From Williamsia sp. 1135 (GTDB lineage: Bacteria; Actinomycetota; Actinomycetes; Mycobacteriales; Mycobacteriaceae): DNA of 64,000 nt. The position numbers were made by a program, and so were the translations under genes. The stretch is from positions 1-64,000 of the forward strand of contig NZ_MJEI01000090.1 in assembly GCF_002095395.1 (NCBI RefSeq), in the 5' to 3' direction. Below, piece after piece: positions 51,991 to 61,246 of this stretch. Within the stretch, counting starts at the first letter, position 1; every line of letters starts with the position of its first letter. The notes beneath the pieces are model-generated. The model searched no databases. It worked only from the letters and a program-made list of their open reading frames with translations, and was not told where the DNA came from.

Positions 51991-53295
51991 ATGGCAGCAT
52001 CACCGTTTCGACTCGGCTGGTTCGGCAACCTCACCACACCCGAATGGCGAACCGGTTGGTCGACGGACGCGCTGAACTGGAGCGATGCCCGCTACTACAT
52101 CGACATGGTTCGTGACATGGAGCGCGCCGGCTTCGACTTCATGATGCTCGAGGACTCGCTGATGGTGTCCGACATCTACGCCGGTACCGCGGAACTCGAA
52201 CTCAAGCATGCGATGTACGCACCCAAACTCGACCCGGTGCCGGTGGTGTCGATGCTGGCGTACGCCACCGAACAAATCGGGATCGTCGCGACGGCGTCGA
52301 CAACGTTCTATCCGCCCTATCTGCTCGCGCGCACCTTCTCCACTCTCGACCACGTCACCAGGGGTCGAGTGGGCTGGAACATCGTCACCTCCAGCGAGGA
52401 CCGGGCCGCGCAGAACTTCGGTATGGACAAACTCCCGTTGCACGACAAGCGTTACGAGATCGCCGAAGAGTTCGTCGAGGTCGTCGATGCGCTGTGGAAC
52501 TCCTGGGACGCCGACGCGATCGTGGCCGACCCGGTGAGTGGTTACTACGCCGACCACACGAAGGTGCGTCCCATCAACCACAAGGGTGAGCACTTCTCGG
52601 TTCGCGGACCGCTCAACACCCCGCGCAGCCCGCAGGGCAGGCCGGTCATCTGCCAGGCCGGGGCGTCACCGCGGGGCCGCGATTTCGCGGCCAAGAACGC
52701 CGACCTGCTGCTGTGTATCCCGAACGGTCTCGAAGGGATGAAGGAGTATCGCGACGACATCCGGGCGCGCGCAGAGAAGTTCGGCCGCAATCCCGACGAC
52801 ATCAAGGTGTTCTTCGTCGTGTCGCCGATCATCGGACGCACGATGGACGAGGCGCTCGCCAAGCGTGACGAGTTCATGGCGAACAAGCAGAAGAACTACG
52901 AAGCCCAGATGGTTCACTTCGCCGCGATCATGGAAATCGACTTCTCCGTACTCGATCCCGACAAGCCGATTCCCGACGACGTCACCACCAACGGACACCA
53001 GGGCACCTTCGAGGGGTGGAAGCAGGCCTTCGGTGGCCGGACGATCAAGGACGCCGCCAGCCAGATGCGCGTGGCGAGTATGGAACTCGTCGGCACGCCC
53101 GATCACATCGCCGACGAGATGGACAAGGCGATGGAGTACGTCGGTGGTGACGGCTTCCTGTTCCTGGCCCAACCGACGAGCAGGCAGTACATCCGGGAGA
53201 TCACCGAGGGACTGTGTCCGGCGCTGCGCCGTCGCGGCCTGATCCGCGAAAAGTTCGCTCACAAAACCTTCCGCGAAAATCTGTCGTCGTTCTGA
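51991..53295 (+). CDS. NtaA/SnaA/DszA-family FMN-dependent monooxygenase (type B, copy 2)
   Basis: The 434-residue protein begins FRLGWFGNLTTPEWRTGW and is clearly a close paralogue of the copy at 49348 (both have DKRYxxAxEF, YYADHTxVxPIxH and VFFVVxPxxGRT). Key FMN-pocket stretches GRVGWNIVTSSEDRAAQNFG and PQGRPVICQAGASPRG are kept. The ATG at 51991 has AAAGGA nine bases upstream. The remaining 84 bases after the transporter gene show no other feature. Confidence 0.88.
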   Translation: MAASPFRLGWFGNLTTPEWRTGWSTDALNWSDARYYIDMVRDMERAGFDFMMLEDSLMVSDIYAGTAELELKHAMYAPKLDPVPVVSMLAYATEQIGIVATASTTFYPPYLLARTFSTLDHVTRGRVGWNIVTSSEDRAAQNFGMDKLPLHDKRYEIAEEFVEVVDALWNSWDADAIVADPVSGYYADHTKVRPINHKGEHFSVRGPLNTPRSPQGRPVICQAGASPRGRDFAAKNADLLLCIPNGLEGMKEYRDDIRARAEKFGRNPDDIKVFFVVSPIIGRTMDEALAKRDEFMANKQKNYEAQMVHFAAIMEIDFSVLDPDKPIPDDVTTNGHQGTFEGWKQAFGGRTIKDAASQMRVASMELVGTPDHIADEMDKAMEYVGGDGFLFLAQPTSRQYIREITEGLCPALRRRGLIREKFAHKTFRENLSSF

Positions 53296-53323
53296 CACGC
53301 CGACAACATACGAGGAGATGACA

Positions 53324-54631
53324 ATGTTCAGACTTGGCTGGTTCTTGGGTAACGGCTTCGGTATGCAGCCGTGGTACGGCAACTGGGCTGGGCGGGCGAT
53401 GACGGATTGGACCCAACCGGGTCTCTACGTGGATCTCACGACGTCACTCGAGCGCGCCGGTTTCGATCTTCTCTTCATCGAGGACACGTCGATGGTCGAG
53501 GACACGTTCGGGGAGTCGATGGAGACCACTCTCAAGTACGGGCTGATGGCGCCGAAAAATGATCCGATCCCGTTGGTGCCGTTGCTCACCGCAGCCACCG
53601 AACACATCGGCGTCGTGGCCACGATGTCGACGATCCAGTATCCGCCGTTCCTCGCGGCCCGCTCGATGGTGACCCTCGACCACCTGACACAAGGCCGGGT
53701 GGGCATCAACGTGGTGACCTCGGTGACGCACCGGGTGGCGCAGAACTTCGGCTACGACAAGCACTTCGCGCATGCCGAGCGGTACGCGATGGCCGAGGAG
53801 TGGATGGAGGTCGTGAGTCTGTTGTGGGATTCCTGGGAGCCCGGCGCCCTGGTGCACGACCAGGAGACGCCGAAGTATGCCGATCACACCAAGGTCCACA
53901 CCATCGACTTCGAAGGCAAGTACTTCAGTTGCCGTGGTCCGCTCAACACCATTCCGGGTCCGCAACGCCGGCCCGTGGTCGCTCAGGCCGGAAACTCCAC
54001 GCCGGGCCGGGAATTGGCCGCGAAGCAGGCAGACACCATGCTGGCACTGGCCAAATCGCCCGCCGAGATGAAGGCCCTGCGCCAGGACATGGACACCCGG
54101 CTCATCAAACACGGCCGTAAACCCCAAGACTTGAAGATCCTGTTCATGGCGACCCCGTACCTCGGCGACACCGACAGCGAGGCGCAGGAACGATTCAACA
54201 GGTTCAATGCCGCGAAGAAGGACCCGGACAACATCGAAAAGCGGCTCTGGTACTTGTCCTACGTCAGCGGTGGTGTTGTCGATTACGCCAAGTACGACCT
54301 CGACAGCCCCGTGCCTCAAGAAGTCGGCAATGGTGAGACGACCACCGCGAAGGCCTGGCTCGAAGGCTCCAAGGAGCTCACCCTGCGCGACCTCGCCGAA
54401 GGCCCGTCCAATTACGGCATGGAGTTCATCGGATCGGCCGACACCATGGCCGGCGAGATGGCCGAGGTCATGGAAGAGGCCGGCGGCGACGGATTCCTCA
54501 TGTACCCGGACGTCACGAGGCGCTCGATCATGGAGGTGTGCGACGGTCTCGCTCCTGCGCTCCGCAAGCGTGGTGTCATCCGTGATGGGTACGCTCACAA
54601 AACCTTCCGAGATAATCTGCTCGATTTCTGA
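53324..54631 (+). CDS. NtaA/SnaA/DszA-family FMN-dependent monooxygenase (type A, copy 2)
   Basis: The 435-residue protein begins FRLGWFLGNGFGMQPWYGNW and matches the copy at 47999 in GINVVTSVTHRVAQNFGYD, MAEEWMEVVSLLWDSWEPGA and GPQRRPVVAQAGNSTPGREL. I chose the ATG at 53324 because GGAG lies seven bases upstream; ATG 53318 is possible. It closes the A-B-transporter-B-A set and is followed 69 bases later by the ABC importer. Confidence 0.88.
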   Translation: MFRLGWFLGNGFGMQPWYGNWAGRAMTDWTQPGLYVDLTTSLERAGFDLLFIEDTSMVEDTFGESMETTLKYGLMAPKNDPIPLVPLLTAATEHIGVVATMSTIQYPPFLAARSMVTLDHLTQGRVGINVVTSVTHRVAQNFGYDKHFAHAERYAMAEEWMEVVSLLWDSWEPGALVHDQETPKYADHTKVHTIDFEGKYFSCRGPLNTIPGPQRRPVVAQAGNSTPGRELAAKQADTMLALAKSPAEMKALRQDMDTRLIKHGRKPQDLKILFMATPYLGDTDSEAQERFNRFNAAKKDPDNIEKRLWYLSYVSGGVVDYAKYDLDSPVPQEVGNGETTTAKAWLEGSKELTLRDLAEGPSNYGMEFIGSADTMAGEMAEVMEEAGGDGFLMYPDVTRRSIMEVCDGLAPALRKRGVIRDGYAHKTFRDNLLDF

Positions 54632-54700
54632 CCCTCCCCTCATCGGTCACCGTCGACCGACTGCGCCTCTCCCAATTCCCAGTTCGAGGAGCTGACGACC

Positions 54701-55582
54701 ATGTCAACAGCCGTGACCACCATGACTGAGTCCACGACCGACGTACCGACACCTGCGAGCCTGCTGAACGTCAGTGGACTCACGATCACCTACCCGACCC
54801 CTACCGGATCGTTCACGGCGGTGGACAACTTCTCGCTGACCATGCAACCCGGCAAGCGAGTCGCGATAGTGGGCGAGTCGGGATCGGGAAAGACCAATGC
54901 CTGCATGGCAATCGCCGGTTTCCTGGCGGCCGAGGCGAATGTCACTGCCGACGCCCTGAGTTTCGAGGGTCGTGATCTGTTGGTCCGCAAGAAGCTGGCG
55001 ATCCCGGAACGCATCGAAGGGGTCTCGGTGGTCTTCCAGGACGCCATGACCTCCTTGGATCCCGTCTGGACCATCGGTAGCCAACTCGTCGCGGTGATCC
55101 GCAACAACGAGAAGATCACCCGGAAGAAGGCGAAAGAGTCGGCGGCGGAATGGCTCCGAAAGGTCGGGCTGACCGATACCGAGCGCGTCTTCGCGGCCCG
55201 GCCTTATGAACTGTCCGGCGGTATGCGGCAGCGCGTCATGATCGCGATCGCGCTGTGCGGGAAACCGCGACTGCTCATCGCCGACGAACCCACCAGTGCC
55301 CTCGACGCCACCCTGTCGAAAGAGCTGATGCATCTGCTGGTCGGGCTGACCGAGGAACTGGGGACCGCACTGCTGATGATCAGCCACGACATCGCGTTGT
55401 GTCAGGCCTTCACCGACTGGACGGTCGTGATGCACCGCGGGGTCGCGGTCGAAGAGGGTCCGTCGGCGACGTTGGCCCAGCGGGCCGAGCATCCCTACAC
55501 CCAGGGACTCATCTCGTGCATCCCCACGCTCGACAACGCGAGCTGGGACCGGTTGCCCACGATGCACAAGGAGTCGGCATGA
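54701..55582 (+). CDS. ABC transporter ATPase (DppD/OppD-like)
   Basis: The 293-residue ATPase has Walker A GESGSGKT, the Q-loop VVFQDAMTSLDPVW, the signature LSGGMRQRV and Walker B LLIADEPTSALD with the switch histidine in MISHDIAL. The Q-loop context and C-terminal peptide-transporter tail (HPYTQGLISCIP) place it in the dipeptide/oligopeptide/nickel family. GAGGAG precedes the ATG. It overlaps the next ATPase gene by four bases. Confidence 0.92.
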   Translation: MSTAVTTMTESTTDVPTPASLLNVSGLTITYPTPTGSFTAVDNFSLTMQPGKRVAIVGESGSGKTNACMAIAGFLAAEANVTADALSFEGRDLLVRKKLAIPERIEGVSVVFQDAMTSLDPVWTIGSQLVAVIRNNEKITRKKAKESAAEWLRKVGLTDTERVFAARPYELSGGMRQRVMIAIALCGKPRLLIADEPTSALDATLSKELMHLLVGLTEELGTALLMISHDIALCQAFTDWTVVMHRGVAVEEGPSATLAQRAEHPYTQGLISCIPTLDNASWDRLPTMHKESA

Positions 55583-56400
55583 CCGCCTTGACGACCATCC
55601 AGTTCACCTCGGCCACCAAGCGCTTCGCGGGCCGCGGCAACAACATCCATACGGCGGTCGATGCGGTGGACCTGCTGATCACCGCGGAGAGTCGCATCGG
55701 GATCGTCGGGGAGTCGGGCTCTGGAAAGTCGACGATGGTCCGGATGATGGTGGGCCTGGAGGGTCCCAGCGAGGGCAGCGTCGAGTTCCGTGGCCGTTCC
55801 ATCTCCGCACTGGGACGCGGCGACATGCGTCAGTTCCGCCGAGAGGTCCAGCTCGTCGCCCAGGACACGTCCTCCTCGTTCGACCCGCGCCGCACCCTGC
55901 GCGATTCCATTCGTCGTCCGGTGCTCGAGCTGCTCGGGTTGAAGGGATCGGCGGCGGATGACGCCGTGGATGCCACCGTGCATTCGCTCGATCTCGATCC
56001 GTCTCTCACACAGCGGTTTCCACACCAGGTGTCCGGTGGCCAGCGCCAACGTTTTGCCATCGCCCGGGCGTTGGTGGTCAACCCCAAGATCATCATCTGC
56101 GACGAGGCGGTATCTGCGCTCGACGTGTCCGTGCAGGGATCGGTCTTGAACCTGCTCAAGCAACACTGCGAAAACAACGAGGCGGGACTGGTATTCGTGT
56201 CCCATGGTCTGCCGGCGACCGCGTTCATCTCGGAGGAACTGATTGTCATGTACCAGGGCAACATCGTCGAGCGGGGCCGCACCGAAGACGTGATCTTCTC
56301 CAGCACCCACGAATACACCCGCACCCTGATCGACGCCTATCGGACGACGTCGGACACGCCGCACAAGCCCGGGCCGCGACTGACAAAGGTGACCGCATGA
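55579..56400 (+). CDS. ABC transporter ATPase (DppF/OppF-like)
   Basis: The 273-residue ATPase has Walker A GESGSGKS, signature VSGGQRQRF and Walker B IIICDEAVSALD. The usual PTSALD has the AVSALD form seen in many DppF proteins. The C-terminal tail ends soon after HEYTRTLIDAY, shorter than in OppF. It pairs with the upstream ATPase in a heterodimer that drives the importer. It overlaps the first permease by four bases. Confidence 0.92.
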   Translation: MTALTTIQFTSATKRFAGRGNNIHTAVDAVDLLITAESRIGIVGESGSGKSTMVRMMVGLEGPSEGSVEFRGRSISALGRGDMRQFRREVQLVAQDTSSSFDPRRTLRDSIRRPVLELLGLKGSAADDAVDATVHSLDLDPSLTQRFPHQVSGGQRQRFAIARALVVNPKIIICDEAVSALDVSVQGSVLNLLKQHCENNEAGLVFVSHGLPATAFISEELIVMYQGNIVERGRTEDVIFSSTHEYTRTLIDAYRTTSDTPHKPGPRLTKVTA

Positions 56401-57443
56401 AAGCGATCTGGCGCCGACAGAGCTGGTGGATCAAGCGATTGGCGATGTTGCCGGTGCACCTGTTCATCTTTGCGATCGTGGTGTTCTTTCTCGTCCGGCT
56501 GGTCCCCGGCGATCCGGTCCGGGTCATCTCGGGCGGCCAGACGATGACACCCGAGCAATACGACGCCGCCCGGGAATCGTTGGGACTGACCGGCAGTGTG
56601 TTCACCCAGCTCACCACATTCCTCGGGAACGTCGGCACCGGAGACTTCGGGGAATCGATCATCAACGGCGCCGGCGTCATGGACGAGATGAAACGCCGTC
56701 TACCCGAGACGGTGGAGCTGGCATTGCTCGCGATGATCGTGGCGTCCGTGCTCACTCTCGTGCTCGGATTCTTCGTGGTGCTACGTCCTCGCAATGTGGT
56801 GTCGCGGGTCATCGCCGGGTACGCGCGCGCCGCCGGTGCGATCCCCGACTTCTGCCTCGGGGTGCTCGGTATCTTCGTCTTCTACTCGGTACTGCACTGG
56901 GCGCCCGCCCCGATCGGCCGCTACGACACCATGCTCAACCCGCCGCCGCAGGTGACCGGATTCCCGCTCCTCGACGCCGCGTTGTCGAGTGACACCGTGT
57001 TGCTCACATCAATGGCCGGTCACCTCTGGCTGCCGGTGGCGGTACTCGTCATCGCCTACGCGCCGATGTTGCTCAAGCTGTTCATCCGATCTGTGGGTCA
57101 GGCGAAGGACGCGCAGGCAACGAAGTTCCGTATCGCGTCCGGAGCGTCGAATCGAATGGTGATGACGAGCATCGCCCGTCGTGGACTGCCGTCGACGATC
57201 GCGATGTTCGGAACCATCTTCGGTTTCATGCTCGGTGGTGCGGTGGTCGTCGAGCAGCTCTTCGCGCTGCCCGGTATGGGCGAGTATGCCGTCCAGGCCG
57301 TGACCCGGTCCGATTTTGTTGCACTGCAGGGCTTCCTGTTGATCGTCGCGGCAGTGTCGCTGCTCATATTCTTTTTTGTCGACGTGGTCAACATGATGCT
57401 CGACCCCCGACGCCGTCCCGGCGTCGTCACCGAAGGGAGCTGA
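56397..57443 (+). CDS. ABC transporter permease (DppB-like)
   Basis: The 348-residue integral membrane protein has an N-terminal helix followed by an external loop (RLVPGDPVRVISGG, typical of DppB) and five further helices. The EAA loop that docks the ATPase lies around FRIASGASNRMVMTSIARRGLP. The conserved FALPGMGEYAVQAVTRSDF stretch, cited as LPGMGEYAVQAV, precedes the last helix. It forms the membrane channel with the next gene product. Confidence 0.92.
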   Translation: MKAIWRRQSWWIKRLAMLPVHLFIFAIVVFFLVRLVPGDPVRVISGGQTMTPEQYDAARESLGLTGSVFTQLTTFLGNVGTGDFGESIINGAGVMDEMKRRLPETVELALLAMIVASVLTLVLGFFVVLRPRNVVSRVIAGYARAAGAIPDFCLGVLGIFVFYSVLHWAPAPIGRYDTMLNPPPQVTGFPLLDAALSSDTVLLTSMAGHLWLPVAVLVIAYAPMLLKLFIRSVGQAKDAQATKFRIASGASNRMVMTSIARRGLPSTIAMFGTIFGFMLGGAVVVEQLFALPGMGEYAVQAVTRSDFVALQGFLLIVAAVSLLIFFFVDVVNMMLDPRRRPGVVTEGS

Positions 57444-57448
57444 GCCCG

Positions 57449-58363
57449 ATGACCATCACCCCCGAATCAACCCACGCCGAGCCCACCGGCACGCCGATCC
57501 CGAACGAGCCGGCCGGAACGGACACCCCGGATCTGCAGCGCAGGCGATTTCACCTACCGCTGATCGGTTATCTCACGCTGCTGCCTGCGGTCGTGCTGGT
57601 GATCGTCGCCATCATCGGTCCGTGGATCATCCCGTACAGCGCGACGGAGGTGGTCGCAAAACCCGATCTGTCGCCCGGTACCGATGGACACTGGTTCGGA
57701 ACGGACTCGGCGGGCATGGACGTGTTCTCACGGACCGTCGCGGCGACCCAGAACAATCTGTTGATCGGCGTTCTCACCACACTCGCCGCGACCGGTGTCG
57801 GAGTGCTGCTCGGACTGCTCGTCGGCATGAACGAATCGCGCTCCGGACCGATCGGGTGGCTCAGCCGCGGGGTCTCGCGGGCGATCGACCTCATCCAGGC
57901 CATACCGGCGATCATCATCGGACTGGTGCTGATCGCCTTCTTCGGTGCCACCATTCCGTCGCTCGTTTTTGCGCTGTCGGTGATCCTGATGCCCAATCAA
58001 GCTCGGCTGGTGCGAACGGAAGTACTCCGGGTCCGCGGCGAGGCGTACCTCGATGCGGCACGTATTTCAGGCGAGTCGGAGTTCGCGGTGATCCTTCGTC
58101 ACGTGTTGCCCAATTCATCCTGGCCCGCGCTGGAAAACGCCTCGCTGGTGTTCGGGTCGGCGATCATCCTGTCCGCAGGCCTGGGATTCCTGGGCGTCGG
58201 CCTCAATCCACCCACACCGGAGTGGGGGTCCATGATCGCGGCCGGTGCACCGGCTGCCGCGGTCGGACGATGGTGGCCGGCTATGTTCCCGGCCATTGCT
58301 CTGGCGCTCACGGTGTTCGCCGTGACCGCCGTCGGTCAGCGCTTTTTCAACGACGAACGCTGA
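57449..58363 (+). CDS. ABC transporter permease (DppC-like)
   Basis: The 304-residue permease has the DppC N-terminal helix, the GTDSAGMDVFSRTVAATQN segment and the EAA loop ARISGESEFAVILRHVLPN, then the GLGFLGVGLNPPTPEWGSMI stretch typical of the family. It lies six bases after the first permease. With DppB-, DppD- and DppF-like partners it completes the core importer. Confidence 0.92.
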   Translation: MTITPESTHAEPTGTPIPNEPAGTDTPDLQRRRFHLPLIGYLTLLPAVVLVIVAIIGPWIIPYSATEVVAKPDLSPGTDGHWFGTDSAGMDVFSRTVAATQNNLLIGVLTTLAATGVGVLLGLLVGMNESRSGPIGWLSRGVSRAIDLIQAIPAIIIGLVLIAFFGATIPSLVFALSVILMPNQARLVRTEVLRVRGEAYLDAARISGESEFAVILRHVLPNSSWPALENASLVFGSAIILSAGLGFLGVGLNPPTPEWGSMIAAGAPAAAVGRWWPAMFPAIALALTVFAVTAVGQRFFNDER

Positions 58364-58409
58364 CGCAAGTCCCTCAATCCCCCTGTGATCCAAGGAGAAG
58401 TCTGTCACC

Positions 58410-60083
58410 ATGAACACCACACGTTCCGGACGGCCCCGGCCGACCCATCGCCCCAGAACACGGGTCACCGTGTTCGTGGCAGCGCTGTCCGCGCTGATCC
58501 TGATGATCGCGAGTTGCTCGTCGTCATCGAATAACTCCGGGGGCTCCGGAGGGGACGGCGAGACGCTCACCCTGGTCACCCCGGACACCGGTATCACCTG
58601 GTCGCTCGACAACGGATTCGGTGGGTATGAGCAGGCCAACAACTTGCACGCGACGCTCGTGCGAAAGCCGTACAGCGACAGCCCGCAGGGCAAGGGAGTT
58701 CAGCAGCAGGACGTGTACACCTACGACCCGTATCTTGCCGAGAGTTACACGACGAGTGAAGACGGACTGACATATACCTTCAAGCTGAAGGAGGCGAAAA
58801 GCGCCGCCGGCAACACTCTCAGCGCAGACGACGTCATCTGGTCCTTCGATCGAAAGTTTGCCTCCCCCAAATCCGTTGTGCCGGGCGTGATGGCGCCGTC
58901 GATCACCGATCCCGCCAGCCAGATCAAGAAGATCGATGACCGAACGGTGTCGTTCACGCTCCCGAACGCCGGCTTGGGCACGACATTCCTGGCGCTCATG
59001 TCCGACCTGTGCGGGCAGATCTTCGACAGCACACTCCTCAAAGAGCATGTGACCCCGGAGGATCCGTACGCGGTCACCTGGACAGTGGACAACCCGAACT
59101 ACGGATTCGGGCCGTATGAGGTCACCGACTATCAGCCGGGTACGTCTGTGGTGATGACCGCCCGCGACGACTTCGTCGGTACACCGCCGCCGATCAAGAC
59201 GATCAACGTGCGGATCGTCGCTGATCCCGGTACCCGTGCGAACGCGGTGAAGAACGGTGACGCGCATCTGGCGGAGAACATCACCCCGGCAGATTCGTCG
59301 TCGCTCGAGTCCGATCCGAACGTGACGGTGCCGGTGGTAGAGAACCCCAACACATTCATCATGATGCCTCTCGTGACGAACAAGGCGCCGTTCGACAATC
59401 CTGTTGTGCGCCAGGCAATGGCCTACGCAACTCCGTATGACCAGATCATCGACAATGTCTATCGCGGTCTGGCGAAGCGCGAAGGGCCCGGATTCCTGCT
59501 CACCGACGCGCCCAACTACGACGGCTCGGGATTCCCGCCGTACACCTACGATCCGGAGAAGGCGAAAGCGCTTCTGGCCTCGGCCGGGTTGGGTGGCGGT
59601 GTGTCGTTCACCATGGCGGTGAGCGCAGCCGAACCTGACATGATGGAGTCGGCGATCCAGATCCAAACCGCCGCCAAAGCAGCCGGTTTCACCATCGACC
59701 TCGATGAGATGCCGGCGTCGGAGTTCTCTGATCAGCGCAGCAACCACACGTCGCAGGCGTTCATCCTGCGGGACTACGCGATCACGTTGACCCCGCCGTA
59801 CGAGTTGCTGGTGTACACGGCGCAGGATTCGAGCAACAACTTCGCCGACTGGGAATACCCGCCGTTCTACGACGCGCTCGCAGCCGGAAATGCGCTGCCC
59901 GATGCCCTTTCCCCGGAAGCGGGCAAAGCCTGGAACGCTGCCGAGAAGATCTACCTCGAGCAGTCGCCCATCGTGTTCATCGGACAGGTCCAGCCGAATG
60001 CATTGGTGTCGAGCAAGGTCGGCGGATACGCCTGGCGTTCGGACAACTGGGTAGATTACGCAAATCTGAAGTTCGTCGAGTAA
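58410..60083 (+). CDS. ABC transporter substrate-binding lipoprotein (SBP_bac_5 family)
   Basis: The 557-residue protein begins with a Tat-less signal and a lipobox IASC (Cys 36), so it is anchored outside the membrane. The mature part shows the cluster C binding-protein pattern: YLAESYTTSEDGLTYTFKL, SADDVIWSFDRK and FDNPVVRQAMAYATPYDQII. Members bind peptides, nickel chelates, sugars or other solutes. AAGGAGAA precedes the ATG. It is the last gene before a strong terminator. Confidence 0.93.
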   Translation: MNTTRSGRPRPTHRPRTRVTVFVAALSALILMIASCSSSSNNSGGSGGDGETLTLVTPDTGITWSLDNGFGGYEQANNLHATLVRKPYSDSPQGKGVQQQDVYTYDPYLAESYTTSEDGLTYTFKLKEAKSAAGNTLSADDVIWSFDRKFASPKSVVPGVMAPSITDPASQIKKIDDRTVSFTLPNAGLGTTFLALMSDLCGQIFDSTLLKEHVTPEDPYAVTWTVDNPNYGFGPYEVTDYQPGTSVVMTARDDFVGTPPPIKTINVRIVADPGTRANAVKNGDAHLAENITPADSSSLESDPNVTVPVVENPNTFIMMPLVTNKAPFDNPVVRQAMAYATPYDQIIDNVYRGLAKREGPGFLLTDAPNYDGSGFPPYTYDPEKAKALLASAGLGGGVSFTMAVSAAEPDMMESAIQIQTAAKAAGFTIDLDEMPASEFSDQRSNHTSQAFILRDYAITLTPPYELLVYTAQDSSNNFADWEYPPFYDALAAGNALPDALSPEAGKAWNAAEKIYLEQSPIVFIGQVQPNALVSSKVGGYAWRSDNWVDYANLKFVE

Positions 60084-60100
60084 CCCGGACCGGTCACAGG

Positions 60101-60138
60101 CCGGGCCGCCGACGAGCATCAGCTCGTGGGCGGCCCGG
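60101..60138 (+). terminator. Terminator after the importer operon
   Basis: CCGGGCCGCC (60101-60110) pairs exactly with GGCGGCCCGG (60129-60138), and inside it ACGAGC pairs with GCTCGT around an ATCA loop. TTTCC follows. It begins 18 bases after the binding-protein stop codon and lies between that gene and the convergent gntR, so it may serve both. Confidence 0.85.
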
Positions 60139-60216
60139 TTTCCTTGCACTGCAATGCCGGCGCGACGGCGCCGCCATGCGTTCCAGGGTTGCGGCTGACC
60201 TGAATCCGGATCTGTG

Positions 60217-60963
60217 TCAGCGAGCCGGCGAGCGAAACGAAACCATGTCCGCCCGGTAGTGCGCATAGGCGTACTCGTGGACGTTTCCGTCGACATCCGA
60301 GAGCACCTGATCCCGAACCAGAAGCACAGCACCCGGCGCGATGTTCAGAATCCGGGCGGTGCGCTCATCGGCTCCGACGGCGTCGATGCACGTCTCCATC
60401 CGCCCGAACGGACGGCTGTAGACGGTCTCGAAGGTCTGCGCGATGCCGTCCACGTCGGGATTGTGGACCGGGGGATGCGCGTTCGGATTGATCTGGAACG
60501 CGACGAGCGTACCGATCGGCACCCCGCCGTTGCTGATCACGTAGTCGATCATCCGCAAACTGTCACTGTCCGTCGGCATCCGGCTACGGATCAGGTGATG
60601 CGCCGGGATGGCGTGATCTCCGATCATCCGGTATTCGAGGGGTCCGCTCGACGGGTTACCGATGATGTCCTCGACGGGCAACTGAAGCGGTCTTCCACGC
60701 ACGACGGTCCCCATCCGGCGCTGCCTGCTCACGAGACCTTCGTCTGCCAGCATCTGCAATGCCGATCGGACAGCCGCGCGCGTGGAGTCCAAGTTCTCGA
60801 TCAGCGATTCTTCGCTCAGTGACTCACCTGCATTCAGGACACCGCTTTTGATCGACGAGCGAAGCAGCTGATGTACGACACGCGCAGACCGTTGCCGGGT
60901 CCCGGCCGATCCGCCGACCGAGCGGGGGTGACGGGTGGGTGCAAGGTGGGATAGCTGTGTCAT
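60217..60963 (-). CDS. GntR-family (HutC-type, UTRA domain) regulator
   Basis: The 248-residue protein has a winged helix N-terminal domain (VVHQLLRSSIKSGVLNAGE, ALQMLADEGLVSRQRRMGT) and a C-terminal UTRA-like ligand domain (residues about 105-245, ending LLVRDQVLSDVDGNVHEYA). HutC-type regulators are usually released from DNA by a small ligand related to the pathway. It converges on the monooxygenase/importer operon and is the most likely local regulator. GGAAC precedes the ATG at 60963. Confidence 0.85.
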   Translation of the reverse strand: MTQLSHLAPTRHPRSVGGSAGTRQRSARVVHQLLRSSIKSGVLNAGESLSEESLIENLDSTRAAVRSALQMLADEGLVSRQRRMGTVVRGRPLQLPVEDIIGNPSSGPLEYRMIGDHAIPAHHLIRSRMPTDSDSLRMIDYVISNGGVPIGTLVAFQINPNAHPPVHNPDVDGIAQTFETVYSRPFGRMETCIDAVGADERTARILNIAPGAVLLVRDQVLSDVDGNVHEYAYAHYRADMVSFRSPAR

Positions 60964-61060
60964 GGCGTTCCTCGATGTGCGTCGACAATCATGGGAAGGG
61001 CACGCGCACGGTGCGCATACTCGCCACAACGTTCGGCGCTGAGCGCAGGTGGCGGAGAAG

Positions 61061-61077
61061 GTACTCAGGTGGAGTAC
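61061..61077. promoter_or_regulatory. Inverted repeat upstream of gntR, possible operator
   Basis: GTACTC (61061-61066) and GAGTAC (61072-61077) are exact inverted repeats with a five-base spacer, about 100 bases upstream of gntR in the 283-base region shared with dnaX. A GntR dimer commonly binds such a dyad. The AT-richer stretch 61080-61110 next to it could hold the gntR promoter. Confidence 0.4.
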
Positions 61078-61246
61078 GTCACTAGTAGTCACTGTTGATT
61101 GTAGTCCGATAGACCCACACTGCTCGGGGTGAACGTGTGACGTCCGACAAGCTGCCAGGCAACGGTGGCGGCGCCCGACCCTCCCTGCTGCCGGTCGCTT
61201 TGCGCCTGTGTCCGCGGCCGTCACACCTCGCCGGTAGTCTCGCAGC

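Noticed and set aside
58524-60332. A 602-codon minus-strand frame opposite the binding-protein gene
   Set aside because: Its composition is typical of an antisense shadow, and it runs through the terminator at 60101-60138.
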